Origin: an uncultured Bacilli bacterium
GTDB lineage: Bacteria; Bacillota_I; Bacilli_A; RF39; UBA660
Reading direction: 5' to 3'
NCBI GenBank assembly: GCA_934149465.1
Contig: CAKPEZ010000003.1
Coordinates: 62,001 to 126,000 of the forward strand
Length of the DNA stretch: 64,000 bases
Shown one piece after another: positions 1 to 8,535 of this stretch. Every line of letters starts with the position of its first letter. The stretch's first letter is position 1. The notes below the pieces were generated by a model, which searched no databases, had not been told where the DNA came from, and was given only the letters and a program-made list of their open reading frames with translations. The translations under genes were made by a program, and so were the position numbers.

Positions 1-418
1 TTTATATCCTTCTTTATATTTAAGACCTCTTAATGAAGTTAAGTTCCAAGGATATATATATCAGAATATGTCTATTACTGATAATGGGGTAGCATATATT
101 AAGATAACTGATGATTTAATGAAGGAGTTTAATGTTGATTCAGCATCTGCTGGTAATATGATTAATGACTTAAATTATGTGAATGAAATCTTAGTATGGG
201 TATTCTTTTCAGAGGATTTAAAGACTAACTTAATTAGAGCGAATATTCGTTCTAGAGGACCATTTATTAATGAGATAGCGTCTCGTTTTGGTGGCGGAGG
301 ACATAAATATGCTTCAGGAGCTAGACTTACTTCTTGGCAGCAAACTAAGAATTTAGTAGATGCTTTAGATGAAAAAGCTTTAGAATATAAAGAAAATCTT
401 AATAAAATAGAAGAATAA
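1..418 (+). CDS. nrnA: NrnA-like DHH phosphoesterase, C-terminal fragment
   Basis: This is the 3' end of a gene that starts before the window: the frame is open from base 2, so the Met at 68 is internal. The visible part is a DHHA1 domain with the diagnostic glycine-rich motif FGGGGHKYASGA, about 35-45 residues before the end. DHH-DHHA1 proteins of this type (NrnA) degrade nanoRNAs and dephosphorylate pAp; that is family knowledge. The DHH catalytic half lies outside the window, so activity cannot be judged. A hairpin with a T-run follows directly at 419-449. Confidence 0.85.
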   Translation, partial: LYPSLYLRPLNEVKFQGYIYQNMSITDNGVAYIKITDDLMKEFNVDSASAGNMINDLNYVNEILVWVFFSEDLKTNLIRANIRSRGPFINEIASRFGGGGHKYASGARLTSWQQTKNLVDALDEKALEYKENLNKIEE

Positions 419-449
419 GTAAGTGTTAAAGAATACTTGCTTTTTCTTT
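419..449 (+). terminator. Rho-independent terminator after nrnA
   Basis: Stem GTAAGTGTT / AATACTTGC (two G-T pairs) with an AAAG loop, followed by a T-rich run. It starts right after the nrnA stop codon. Confidence 0.7.
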
Positions 450-516
450 AAAAAATAATTCCTTGAAATTATTTTTATTTAAATTTATAATATTTCATAC
501 AAAGAAGGTGCATCTT

Positions 517-822
517 ATGAGATTAGATTATTCAAAAATAGATTTATTTACTAAAAGAAAATTAAATATAAAAAAGAGTTTGCTTAGTAAATATGGAATA
601 TCTTCAATATATATAGAAGAAGTTAGTGATATTTTAGCAAATACTGCAATTAGTGAAGATAAACTTATTAATGGTGATTATGATTCAGTGGTTGCAATGA
701 CTATTAAGTTTGTAATTAATAAGAAGAATAATTTGATAGAATTAAAAGCTAAAAAGAAAGAAAAAATTCGTGAGAAATTAAAAAATCTTTGTAGAAAGGT
801 TATTTCTTTAAACGCTAAATAA
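517..822 (+). CDS. Small basic protein of unknown function
   Basis: A 101-residue protein that I do not recognise. The frame is open further upstream, but the Met at 517 is preceded by a good ribosome site (AAGAAGGTG) and is the best start. The product is Lys-rich with a predicted helical C-terminal third (roughly residues 70-95, many K and E) and has no signal peptide or membrane segment. It stands alone between nrnA and a lipoprotein gene. Codon use and AT content match its neighbours, so there is no sign of transfer. Confidence 0.6.
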   Translation: MRLDYSKIDLFTKRKLNIKKSLLSKYGISSIYIEEVSDILANTAISEDKLINGDYDSVVAMTIKFVINKKNNLIELKAKKKEKIREKLKNLCRKVISLNAK

Positions 823-933
823 GAAGAAACTCTTTCTTTTTTTATAATAAGTGTGCTATAATTTAGATACAAATAGTAGAGTTTATCTAAAAAGATTTAT
901 AGATAGCTTAATAAAAAAGAAAGGAGGATCTTT

Positions 934-1485
934 ATGAAGAAATACGTATTACTATTAATTACTATTTTCTTTATTACTGGATGTGATTTAGCAGAACCTA
1001 TTAGTAAGGATAATAATCCTAGTAAAGAAAATAAAGATGATATAGTATATGAATATCATTATTATGATGAAGATTTTGAACATACAGAAGATTTTATTGT
1101 AAAGTTTGATAAGAATGGTAATTTTAAAAGCTTAGAGACAATTACTATTTATGATAAGAGAACTGAATCAAAGTATTGTCCTGAAAATACTTATAATAAA
1201 GAAGATTATATCGATTTAACTTATCCTGGAGTAACTGCTAGTTGTACTGTTTCAGAAAGTGGACAAAAGCTTGTTAACTATATGAATGCAGATTCTGTTA
1301 AGGCAGGATATCTTCAAGATGATAAAGATTATCGTTTATCTTTACAATATATTTATGAAGAAGTATCTTCTTTAGAAAAGACTAAGGAAACTTTTAATAG
1401 TTTACTTGATCGTATGAAAAAAGAAAATATTGTTCAAAATGAACGCAATTATATTGTTATTGATAATAAGAAAGTAAGTTGGTAG
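934..1485 (+). CDS. Small lipoprotein of unknown function
   Basis: A 183-residue predicted lipoprotein. It has a basic start (MKKY), a short hydrophobic stretch and a lipobox ITGC with the modified Cys at about residue 17, so it is probably anchored on the outer face of the membrane. The mature part is acidic, Tyr- and Asp-rich, with two further Cys (about residues 89 and 111) that could form a disulfide. The start is set by a strong AAAGGAGGA ribosome site. The mature part loosely resembles the membrane-anchored orphan at 7595, but no family is recognised. Confidence 0.7.
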   Translation: MKKYVLLLITIFFITGCDLAEPISKDNNPSKENKDDIVYEYHYYDEDFEHTEDFIVKFDKNGNFKSLETITIYDKRTESKYCPENTYNKEDYIDLTYPGVTASCTVSESGQKLVNYMNADSVKAGYLQDDKDYRLSLQYIYEEVSSLEKTKETFNSLLDRMKKENIVQNERNYIVIDNKKVSW

Positions 1486-1502
1486 AAGAAATTCTTATAA
1501 AT

Positions 1503-1547
1503 AAAAAGCTGTCCAATTCCCAAAAAAGTGGAAATGGACAGTTTTTT
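1503..1547. terminator. Bidirectional terminator between lipoprotein gene and clpP
   Basis: Hairpin CTGTCCA...TGGACAG, extended by flanking A-run and T-run (AAAAAG / GTTTTTTG). It lies between convergent genes and can serve both. Confidence 0.85.
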
Positions 1548-1563
1548 GAAAATAGGAATTGAT

Positions 1564-2136
1564 TTATTTTAATATCTTGTCTATTATTCCATATTCTAAA
1601 GCTTCTTTAGAATCTAGATAATGATCTCTTTCTGTATCTAGAGTAATTTGTTTTATGGTTTTACCAGTATTTTTAGAAAGGATAAGATTTAGCTTTTGCT
1701 TTAGTTTGATTATTCTTTCTGCTGCTATTTTTATTTCAGTAGCTTGGCCTTGAACTCCACCTAAAGGCTGATGGATCATTACCTCTGAATTAGGAAGAGC
1801 AAATCTTTTCTTTTTTTCTCCGGAACTTAGAAGAAATGCGGCCATTGAAGCAGCCATACCAATACAAATAGTAGAGACGCTACTTTTTATAAAATTCATT
1901 GTATCATAGATAGCCATTCCAGCAGTTACTGATCCTCCTGGAGAATTTATGTATAAACTAATATCATCATTGTTTAAACTATCTAGATATAAAAGTTGTG
2001 CGATAATAGTATTAGCACTTTCGTCAGTAATTTCTCCACTAAGTAAGATAATTCGATCTTTTAACAGTCTAGAATAAATATCGTATGCTCTTTCTCCTAG
2101 AGTGCTTTTTTCGATAATAGTTGGTACTAAGTTCAT
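1564..2136 (-). CDS. clpP: ATP-dependent Clp protease proteolytic subunit ClpP
   Basis: ClpP is the serine peptidase ring that degrades proteins fed to it by Clp ATPases; the clpC gene at 23923 encodes a likely partner. The sequence shows the catalytic Ser in GMAASMAAFLLSSG, the catalytic His in MIHQPLGG and the conserved SPGGSVTAGMAIYDTM segment. A GTG lies three codons upstream, but the ATG at 2136 has the better spaced GGTGAT ribosome site and gives the usual N-terminus (MNLVPT) and length (190 residues). It is transcribed alone, convergent with the lipoprotein gene and divergent from the tsa operon. Confidence 0.97.
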   Translation of the reverse strand: MNLVPTIIEKSTLGERAYDIYSRLLKDRIILLSGEITDESANTIIAQLLYLDSLNNDDISLYINSPGGSVTAGMAIYDTMNFIKSSVSTICIGMAASMAAFLLSSGEKKKRFALPNSEVMIHQPLGGVQGQATEIKIAAERIIKLKQKLNLILSKNTGKTIKQITLDTERDHYLDSKEALEYGIIDKILK

Positions 2137-2192
2137 TTTGATCACCTACAAATATTTTAATCGTAAAATCTTAAAAATATGTATAAAAAGAT

Positions 2193-2221
2193 GTGACAAA
2201 GTTTATTATCTTTGCTATAAT
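2193..2221 (+). promoter_or_regulatory. Promoter of the tsaE-tsaB-rimI-tsaD operon
   Basis: GTGACA, 17-base spacer, TATAAT; the -10 ends 17 bases before the tsaE start. Confidence 0.75.
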
Positions 2222-2238
2222 GAAAGAGGTGATATGAG

Positions 2239-2688
2239 ATGGATTATAGAATAACAACAAAAAGTTCGAAAGAGACTTTTGAAATAGCACAAAATATCGA
2301 ATCTGAGAAATTTCCTAATATGATAATTTGTCTTATAGGTGATTTAGGTAGTGGGAAAACAATTATTGCTAAAGGAATAGCGCATGCTCTTGGAATAGAG
2401 GATGTTACTTCTCCTACTTTTAATTTAATAAAAGAATATAATAATGGAGAACTTCCTTTATATCATATGGATTTATATCGTTTAGAAGGTAATATTGAGA
2501 ATACTGGATTAACTGATTATTTTAATAAAGGCGGAGTAGTCGTTATTGAATGGGCAGATATGATTAAAGATTATTTACCAAAAGAAAGATTAGATATAAG
2601 AATAAAAATAGTTGATGAAAATACTAGAGTTTTAATCTTTGAACCACATGGTGAGAAGTATGAAAATATTTGTGAGGCTATTTTATGA
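2239..2688 (+). CDS. tsaE: tRNA t6A biosynthesis ATPase TsaE
   Basis: TsaE is the small ATPase that works with TsaB and TsaD in making N6-threonylcarbamoyladenosine at position 37 of ANN-decoding tRNAs. The P-loop GDLGSGKT is at about residues 34-41, followed by the family blocks TSPTFNLIKEY and YHMDLYRL. Length (149 residues) is normal. It is the first gene of a tight operon: its TGA stop overlaps the tsaB ATG by four bases, so the two are probably translationally coupled. Confidence 0.95.
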   Translation: MDYRITTKSSKETFEIAQNIESEKFPNMIICLIGDLGSGKTIIAKGIAHALGIEDVTSPTFNLIKEYNNGELPLYHMDLYRLEGNIENTGLTDYFNKGGVVVIEWADMIKDYLPKERLDIRIKIVDENTRVLIFEPHGEKYENICEAIL

Positions 2689-3305
2689 TAAGGCTTTTTA
2701 TAGATACATCTAATAGTGATGTATCTGTTTCTTGTTTTAAGGATGGAAAAGTTCTTAGTTATATTAATGAATCTTCTTTAAATAATCATTCTGTTACTGC
2801 TGTTCCTAGTGTAAAGAAGGTTCTTGACTGTTCTTTAGTTAAAGCTTATGATGTTGATGAGATTTTAGTATGTAATGGTCCTGGGTCTTTTACTGGAATT
2901 AGAATAGGGCTTACTATTGCAAAGGTGTACGCATATACTTTAAAAAAGAAAATTAAGTTAATTTCTTCTTTAAGATTATTATCTCTTGGTAATGAGAAAA
3001 ATCCCATTATTAGTATAATTGATGCTAGAAATGATAATTATTATTTTGGCGTTTATGATAGTGATGGTAATTTATTGTTAGATGAAAGGTTTGCTTCTAA
3101 AGAAGAGCTTTTACAAGTTATAAATAAATATGATAATCCTTTATTAGTAGGATATAATGAATTTAAGATTGATAATTATTTAGTAGTAAAAAGAAATTTA
3201 GATTTTCTTAAGATTAATCTTTTAGCAGATAAAATAGATGAAGTTAATGTTCATAAGGCTAATCCTAATTATTTAAAACTTCCTTCGGTATTAGAGCATG
3301 ATTAG
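2685..3305 (+). CDS. tsaB: tRNA t6A biosynthesis protein TsaB
   Basis: TsaB is the inactive ASKHA-fold paralogue that dimerises with TsaD in the t6A complex. Visible hallmarks are the N-terminal IDTSNSDVSV strand and the GPGSFTGIRIGLTIAK motif at about residues 65-80. The 206 residues are close to the family's usual 220-230. The start overlaps the tsaE stop by four bases and the end overlaps rimI by eight, placing it in the middle of the operon. Confidence 0.95.
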   Translation: MIRLFIDTSNSDVSVSCFKDGKVLSYINESSLNNHSVTAVPSVKKVLDCSLVKAYDVDEILVCNGPGSFTGIRIGLTIAKVYAYTLKKKIKLISSLRLLSLGNEKNPIISIIDARNDNYYFGVYDSDGNLLLDERFASKEELLQVINKYDNPLLVGYNEFKIDNYLVVKRNLDFLKINLLADKIDEVNVHKANPNYLKLPSVLEHD

Positions 3306-3651
3306 AGAAGTAGAAATGACTTTTGAAAATCCTTTTCAAAAGAGAATAGAATATCTTGTTGATGATAGGGTGATTGGGTATTTAGATTATCTTTTAATAT
3401 ATGATCGGATGGAAATAGAGGATTTTCTTATTTTAGAAGAAGAGCGTGGAAAAGGATATGGCTCTTTGTTAATGGCTTACTTAGTTAGTATTGCAATAGA
3501 AAAAAGAGTTATTAATATTACTTTAGAAGTTAGACAAAGTAATACTATAGCAATTAATTTATATAAAAAATATGGATTTAGGGAAGTTGCACTTAGACAT
3601 AATTATTATGATGGTGAAGATGGTATTTTGATGGAAAAACAGGTGATGTAG
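3298..3651 (+). CDS. rimI: GNAT acetyltransferase RimI-like
   Basis: A short GNAT-fold N-acetyltransferase of 117 residues. The acetyl-CoA site is seen as EERGKGYGSLLMAYLV (about residues 43-58), followed by the typical NTIAINLYKKYGFREVALRHNYY block. RimI acetylates the N-terminus of ribosomal protein S18, and in Firmicutes the gene commonly sits between tsaB and tsaD as here. The protein is somewhat shorter than the usual 150 residues. The substrate is inferred from family and context only. Confidence 0.85.
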   Translation: MIREVEMTFENPFQKRIEYLVDDRVIGYLDYLLIYDRMEIEDFLILEEERGKGYGSLLMAYLVSIAIEKRVINITLEVRQSNTIAINLYKKYGFREVALRHNYYDGEDGILMEKQVM

Positions 3652-4665
3652 ATGAAAGATATATATGCTCTTGGAATTGAATCTTCTTGTGATGAAACAA
3701 GTATGAGCATTGTTAAAAATGGATATGAAGAACTTGCTACTGTGGTATTATCACAAATCGATATTCATGCTGCTTTTGGGGGAGTAGTTCCTGAAGTAGC
3801 AAGTCGTAGTCATGTTGAAAATATTACGATAGTTTTAGATGAACTTTTAAGAAAAGCAAATATTAGCTTAGATAGAATAGATATTATTGGAGTTACTTAT
3901 GGACCTGGTTTGATAGGCTCTTTATTAGTAGGATTACAGGCTGCTAAGACTTTATCTTTAGTACTTCATAAACCTCTTATTCCGGTACACCATATAGCAG
4001 GGCATATATATGCAAATAATTCAGTGAGAAGATTAGAGTTTCCCCTTATTGCCTTAGTAGTAAGTGGAGGTCATACTGATTTAGTTTATATGAAAGAAGA
4101 CTATTCTTTTGAGAGAATTGGTTCTACTTTGGATGATGCTGTTGGAGAAGCTTATGATAAAGTTGCTAAAATTATGGGGCTTTCTTATCCTGGGGGGCCT
4201 TTAATTGATAAGATGGCTCCTCTTGGTAATGATACTTATAATCTTCCTTATCCTCTTGATGATGATACTTATAATTTTAGTTTTAGTGGATTAAAGAGTG
4301 CTGTTTTAAATTTAGTTAATAATGAGAAGATGCGTGGTAATTTAATTAGAAAAGAAGATTTAGCTTGTAGTTTTCAAAATAGGGTTGCTACTATTATTGT
4401 GAAGAAAACTAGAAAAGCTTTGCTTCAATATAAAGTTTCTAATTTAGTAATGGCTGGTGGAGTTGCTGCTAATAAAAGGCTTCGCTCTGATTTAGAAGAA
4501 TTAGCAAAAGAACTTGGTATCAACTTTTCTGTTCCAGATTTTAAGTATTGTACTGATAATGCCTATATGATCGCATCTGCTGCTTATTATGCTTATAAAA
4601 AGAATATTGTTGCTGATTTATCTCTTAATGCAAAGGCAGTAGATAGTTTATATGATTATAAGTAA
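3652..4665 (+). CDS. tsaD: tRNA N6-adenosine threonylcarbamoyltransferase TsaD
   Basis: TsaD transfers the threonylcarbamoyl group to A37 of tRNA. It has the ASKHA-fold start GIESSCDETS, the metal-binding HHIAGH motif (about residues 113-118), VVSGGHTDLVY and VMAGGVAANKRLR. The length of 337 residues is standard. The ATG directly follows the rimI stop with no gap. It closes the t6A operon; ysxC downstream has its own promoter. TsaC/YwlC, also needed for t6A, is not in the window. Confidence 0.97.
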   Translation: MKDIYALGIESSCDETSMSIVKNGYEELATVVLSQIDIHAAFGGVVPEVASRSHVENITIVLDELLRKANISLDRIDIIGVTYGPGLIGSLLVGLQAAKTLSLVLHKPLIPVHHIAGHIYANNSVRRLEFPLIALVVSGGHTDLVYMKEDYSFERIGSTLDDAVGEAYDKVAKIMGLSYPGGPLIDKMAPLGNDTYNLPYPLDDDTYNFSFSGLKSAVLNLVNNEKMRGNLIRKEDLACSFQNRVATIIVKKTRKALLQYKVSNLVMAGGVAANKRLRSDLEELAKELGINFSVPDFKYCTDNAYMIASAAYYAYKKNIVADLSLNAKAVDSLYDYK

Positions 4666-4676
4666 TTTAAGTTAAT

Positions 4677-4705
4677 TTGCTTAAATAGATAAACCGTGTT
4701 ATAAT
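4677..4705 (+). promoter_or_regulatory. Promoter of ysxC
   Basis: TTGCTT, 17-base spacer, TATAAT, between the tsaD stop and the ysxC start. Confidence 0.75.
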
Positions 4706-4722
4706 TATTTTGGTGGTTAATT

Positions 4723-5313
4723 ATGAAAGTTAATGATGTTAGTCTCTTTGTGAGTGCTGTTAGGAGAAGTCAATATCCAACTGATGGTAAAGATGAATTT
4801 TTATTAGTAGGCCGTAGTAATGTTGGAAAAAGTAGCTTTATTAACAGTGTTATTAGCAGAAAGAATTTTGCAAGAACATCTTCAGTACCAGGGAAAACTC
4901 AAACCTTGAACTTTTATTTAATTAATAATGAATTTTATTTTGTTGATGTTCCTGGTTATGGGTTTGCAAAGGTTAATAAGAGTTTGCGTAAAAAGTTTGG
5001 AATGATGATTGAAGAATACTTAGAAAACAGAGAAAATTTGAAGATGGTATTTATGCTTATCGATTTTCGCCATAAACCAACTGAAGATGATATACTAATG
5101 TATAAGTTTTTAAAATATTATAATATACCTCTTAAAGTAATTGCAATGAAAGTAGATAAAATTACTAAGAGTAATCGTGATAAGAATAAAGCCATTATTC
5201 TTAAGAGTCTTGGTATTAATGAAGATGAACTTATTTTATTTTCAGCAATAACTAAGGAAGGAAAAAACGAGGTTCATAAGATATTAGATGAGATACTAGG
5301 AAAAATAGACTAA
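4723..5313 (+). CDS. ysxC: Ribosome biogenesis GTP-binding protein YsxC/EngB
   Basis: EngB/YsxC is an essential GTPase for assembly of the large ribosomal subunit. All G motifs are visible: G1 GRSNVGKSS (about residues 30-38), the TSSVPGKTQ switch, G3 DVPGYG and a G4-like MKVDK. The length of 196 residues is typical. It has its own promoter and short TGGTGG ribosome site. In B. subtilis the gene sits near lonA; here it follows tsaD. Confidence 0.96.
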   Translation: MKVNDVSLFVSAVRRSQYPTDGKDEFLLVGRSNVGKSSFINSVISRKNFARTSSVPGKTQTLNFYLINNEFYFVDVPGYGFAKVNKSLRKKFGMMIEEYLENRENLKMVFMLIDFRHKPTEDDILMYKFLKYYNIPLKVIAMKVDKITKSNRDKNKAIILKSLGINEDELILFSAITKEGKNEVHKILDEILGKID

Positions 5314-5356
5314 TGTCTTTTTTTTATTTTTAGCATATATTACTGTGGTGAGGTAG

Positions 5357-5809
5357 ATGATAGCACTTAAGAAAAATTTAATATTTCTTTGTGATAAATT
5401 ATCTAATATTTTTGATAAAGAATACATAACTTTAGTAATAAAAAAAATCTATGAAGAAGCATATTCTAATATAATAAAGGGAATTTTATATTTTAATATA
5501 TATATTGATAATAATGATAATGTTTTAATTAGTTTAGAAAATCTTTCTAATGGGCGTGATGATTTGGATATAAAAATTATTTTTCATTTAGAAAACGATT
5601 TATTTTATAAATTAGATGATTCTTTTGAAATTGAAGATAATACTAAAATTTATTATTATGATCATAATTTTTATTTGAAGATTGATAAGTTCTTAGAGGA
5701 AGAGGATATAATTAAAAATATTGAAAATTATGATATTTCTTATGGAGAAGATTCCTTTAAAATTATTAATGATGGAATACTTTTAAAATACAAGAAAGTT
5801 CCTTATTAG
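5357..5809 (+). CDS. Unknown acidic protein
   Basis: A 150-residue protein that I do not recognise. It is acidic and rich in Ile, Asp, Asn and Tyr, with alternating hydrophobic residues that suggest beta strands after an N-terminal helical part (about residues 1-40). There is no signal peptide or membrane helix, so it is probably cytoplasmic. The start has a GGTGAGG ribosome site. It follows ysxC by 43 bases and may be cotranscribed with it. Confidence 0.6.
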   Translation: MIALKKNLIFLCDKLSNIFDKEYITLVIKKIYEEAYSNIIKGILYFNIYIDNNDNVLISLENLSNGRDDLDIKIIFHLENDLFYKLDDSFEIEDNTKIYYYDHNFYLKIDKFLEEEDIIKNIENYDISYGEDSFKIINDGILLKYKKVPY

Positions 5810-5876
5810 TTAACATGACGTTTTTTATACGTATCTTATATTACAATTGTAGTGATAAAGGATGTGGAGTAAAAAT

Positions 5877-6233
5877 ATGCTTATAGGGAAAAGAATAAAA
5901 GAACTTAGAATTAGTAAAGGATTGTCTCAACAAGAATTAGGAGACTTACTTGGAGTTACTAAGGTTTCTATTTGTGGATATGAGAATGGAACAAGGACGC
6001 CTGGATTAGATGTATTTTGTGCATTAGCTGATATATTTGAAACAACCACTGATTATCTTTTAGGTAGAGAAATAGCAGTAATTAATGAAGATGAAAACGA
6101 ATATGTTGGTTCAGTTTCTAAAGAAGATATTGAAATTCTTGCAGAACTTAGAAGACATACAAGTTTATATACACAAGTTTTAAATGATCCAAGAAGAACA
6201 ATTTCTTTAATAAATAAGAAAATGAATATATAG
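5877..6233 (+). CDS. XRE-family transcriptional regulator
   Basis: A 118-residue DNA-binding protein with one N-terminal helix-turn-helix of the Cro/C1 (XRE) type at about residues 5-60: RIKELRISKGLSQQELGDLL, then TKVSICGYENGTRTP and a TTDYLLGR end. The C-terminal half is a short, charged helical tail of unknown role. An earlier ATG at 5862 is too close to the purine run; the Met at 5877 gives the canonical XRE start with a GGAG site. The target genes are unknown. Its stop codon lies inside the terminator hairpin at 6228. Confidence 0.9.
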   Translation: MLIGKRIKELRISKGLSQQELGDLLGVTKVSICGYENGTRTPGLDVFCALADIFETTTDYLLGREIAVINEDENEYVGSVSKEDIEILAELRRHTSLYTQVLNDPRRTISLINKKMNI

Positions 6234-6255
6234 TTAAAAAACTATATGTTTTTTT
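6228..6255 (+). terminator. Rho-independent terminator after XRE regulator
   Basis: Perfect 8-bp stem ATATAGTT / AACTATAT with an AAAA loop, then G and seven T. The stem contains the stop codon of the regulator gene. Confidence 0.8.
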
Positions 6256-6288
6256 AATTTTGTGATAAAATTATAGTGTGGTGATTAG

Positions 6289-7602
6289 ATGAAATATTAT
6301 TTTATAGGAATTAAAGGAAGTGGAATGAGTTCTTTAGCGTGCATTTTAAACGACTTAGGATATCAAGTTATTGGTTATGATGATTATAAAGATCATAAAT
6401 ATACAGAAGATGCGCTAAAAGAAAGAAATATCCCTATTTATTATGATAATTCTTATTCTTTGAGTGATGAGGTTATAGTATATAGTGCTGCTTTTAAAGA
6501 TACTCATCCTGAATTAATAAGAGCTAAAGAAAAAGGCTTAAAAACGTTAAAATATAATCAAATGTTAGGAGAATTAACTAGATTATTTAAAACAATTGCT
6601 GTTAGTGGATGCCATGGGAAGACTACTACTTCTAGTATGCTTGCTCATGTTTTGAATGATATTATAGGAGTTAATTATTTAATCGGTGAGGGAAGTGGCC
6701 ATGCTTCTAAAGAAAATGAATACTTTGTAATAGAGGCTTGTGAATATAGAAGACATTTCTTAGAGTACGATCCTTTATATTCGGTTATTACTAATATTGA
6801 ATATGATCATGTTGATTATTATCATGATATTGATGATATGATAAGTGCTTATCAAAGTTTTATAGAAAAAACTAAAAATGGCTTAGTAGTATGTGGTGAT
6901 GATCAAAACGTTCGTAAATTAAAAATAAATAAAGATGTTATTTATTATGGATTATCTTCTAATAATGATTTGCTTGCTAAAAATATTAGGAGAGAAGATA
7001 ATCATAATATTTTTGATGTTTATTATAAGAATGAATATTATGGTACTGTTAAATCTTTATTATTTGGAAATCATATGATTTTAAATACTTTAGCAGTTAT
7101 AGGAATATGTATTAAGTTAAACTTATCTAAAGAAAAAGTACTTAATAGTTTGCATACTTTTAAAGGTGCTAAAAAAAGATTTGATGAAACTGTTTATGGG
7201 GATGTTATTGTTGTTGATGATTATGGACATCATCCTACTGAAGTAGAAGTTACTATTAAAACAGCAAGAGAAAAATATCCTGATAAAACAGTAGTAGCAG
7301 TTTATATGCCAGATACTTATTCTAGATTAAAGATGTTTTATAAAGAATATGCAAGGATATTATCACTTGCTGATTATGCTTATGTTACTCCGGTAGGACA
7401 TGGAAGAGAAAAACAAGAAGAATATCCTGGTGTTACTTCTAAATTAATCCTAGATAATTTAAAAAGCGCTAAATTAATAGAATTAGATGATCCTTATCCA
7501 TTATTAAAATATCATAATGCTGTTATCTTATTTATGAGTTGTGGAAATATTTATGTATTAAAAGAAAATTTTGAAAAGTTATTAAGAGGAAACCATGAAT
7601 AA
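6289..7602 (+). CDS. murC: UDP-N-acetylmuramate--L-alanine ligase MurC
   Basis: MurC adds L-Ala to UDP-MurNAc, the first amino acid of the peptidoglycan stem peptide, in the cytoplasm. It shows the three Mur ligase domains: an N-terminal UDP-binding Rossmann part (GIKGSGMSSLA), the ATP site GCHGKTTT at about residues 107-114, and the C-terminal domain with DDYGHHPTEV. The length of 437 residues is normal. The next gene overlaps its end by eight bases and is probably translated from the same message. Confidence 0.96.
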   Translation: MKYYFIGIKGSGMSSLACILNDLGYQVIGYDDYKDHKYTEDALKERNIPIYYDNSYSLSDEVIVYSAAFKDTHPELIRAKEKGLKTLKYNQMLGELTRLFKTIAVSGCHGKTTTSSMLAHVLNDIIGVNYLIGEGSGHASKENEYFVIEACEYRRHFLEYDPLYSVITNIEYDHVDYYHDIDDMISAYQSFIEKTKNGLVVCGDDQNVRKLKINKDVIYYGLSSNNDLLAKNIRREDNHNIFDVYYKNEYYGTVKSLLFGNHMILNTLAVIGICIKLNLSKEKVLNSLHTFKGAKKRFDETVYGDVIVVDDYGHHPTEVEVTIKTAREKYPDKTVVAVYMPDTYSRLKMFYKEYARILSLADYAYVTPVGHGREKQEEYPGVTSKLILDNLKSAKLIELDDPYPLLKYHNAVILFMSCGNIYVLKENFEKLLRGNHE

Positions 7603-8056
7603 AAAGGCGATATTAATAACGATTATACTTATTTTAACGTTTATAGTATTTAGATTAGCTTTTTCTAGTAAGAATATAGAAGATTCTTATACTATGTGCA
7701 TATCTAATGAAAAAGAAGGTAAGTTAGATAAAGAAATTATTTACAAAATATATAAAGATAACACTTGTGATGATTGTATCAAAACTATTAGTATTAAAAC
7801 TACTTATAACAGTGAAACTAGTAATAATGATAATCTTAATACTTTAGCGTATATAATTGATACTGAAAATAATGAATATTCTTCTAATAAAGGATTTACC
7901 TATAAAGTTAATTCTAGAACTTCTAATAAATATGTTTATACTATTAATTTTGATATAAAAGAAATTTCTAATGAATTAAAATCTCTTTATAATCTTGATG
8001 ATTCTTATAAAAATGAACTAAACTATCTAAAAGAAAATAATTATACTTGTAAATAA
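7595..8056 (+). CDS. Membrane-anchored extracytoplasmic protein, unknown
   Basis: A 153-residue protein overlapping murC by eight bases. It has one N-terminal hydrophobic segment (about residues 4-23) without a lipobox, so it is probably a signal anchor with the remainder outside the membrane. The outer part is Asn- and Thr-rich with four Cys (C34, CDDC near residue 60, and one at the end), which could form disulfides. No family is recognised. The architecture is similar to the lipoprotein at 934. Coupling to murC may be positional only. Confidence 0.65.
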   Translation: MNKKAILITIILILTFIVFRLAFSSKNIEDSYTMCISNEKEGKLDKEIIYKIYKDNTCDDCIKTISIKTTYNSETSNNDNLNTLAYIIDTENNEYSSNKGFTYKVNSRTSNKYVYTINFDIKEISNELKSLYNLDDSYKNELNYLKENNYTCK

Positions 8057-8067
8057 AAGATAAAAAG

Positions 8068-8096
8068 TTGACTTATTTTAGAAAATGTAGTATTAT
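8068..8096 (+). promoter_or_regulatory. Promoter of first VirB2-like gene
   Basis: TTGACT, 17-base spacer, TATTAT, about 30 bases before the start at 8128. Confidence 0.85.
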
Positions 8097-8127
8097 TTTG
8101 TTATAAAACGAAGAAGGAGAGAGTTAT

Positions 8128-8451
8128 ATGTTATTTTTATTTGATTGTAGCGATTCTAGTTTAGATCCTATTTTTAACTTAATTGGTATTATTATTTGGC
8201 TTATTAAAATTGCAGTACCTATTATGCTAATTATTTGGGGAATGATGGATTTAGGAAAAGCTGTTATAGCTTCTAAAGAAGATGAAATTAAAGCTGCTCA
8301 AAAATTATTAATAAAAAGAGCAATTGCCGCAGTATTAGTATTCTTTGTAGTTACTATCGTAACAGTATTATTAAGTATAGTTGCTGGAACTTCAGCAGAT
8401 GATAATGCCGAGAATAATTGGAAAGATTGCTGGGATAAAATTAATAAGTAG
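8128..8451 (+). CDS. VirB2/TrbC-like two-helix membrane protein
   Basis: A 107-residue protein with two membrane helices (about residues 18-43 and 64-88) separated by a short charged loop (KAVIASKEDEIKAAQKLLIKR). This layout is that of the TrbC/VirB2 pilin-like proteins of type IV secretion systems. It has no cleavable signal peptide. Two close relatives lie at 8536 and in the C-terminal part of 10283, sharing the GMxD...K(A/G)V(I/M)ASKEDEIK block. It is monocistronic, with its own promoter and a likely hairpin terminator. Role as a pilin or channel subunit is inferred from fold and from the VirB4/VirB6 neighbours. Confidence 0.7.
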   Translation: MLFLFDCSDSSLDPIFNLIGIIIWLIKIAVPIMLIIWGMMDLGKAVIASKEDEIKAAQKLLIKRAIAAVLVFFVVTIVTVLLSIVAGTSADDNAENNWKDCWDKINK

Positions 8452-8478
8452 ATTCTTTAAAAAGAATTTACTTTTTTT
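8452..8478 (+). terminator. Probable terminator
   Basis: ATTCTT / AAGAAT short stem followed by a T-run, immediately after the stop codon of the first VirB2-like gene. Confidence 0.5.
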
Positions 8479-8487
8479 ATTTGTATC

Positions 8488-8516
8488 TTGAAAAAAAGAG
8501 AATAATAGTGTAATAT
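8488..8516 (+). promoter_or_regulatory. Promoter of second VirB2-like gene
   Basis: TTGAAA, 17-base spacer, TAATAT. Confidence 0.75.
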
Positions 8517-8535
8517 TGATAGTGGAGATGATTAT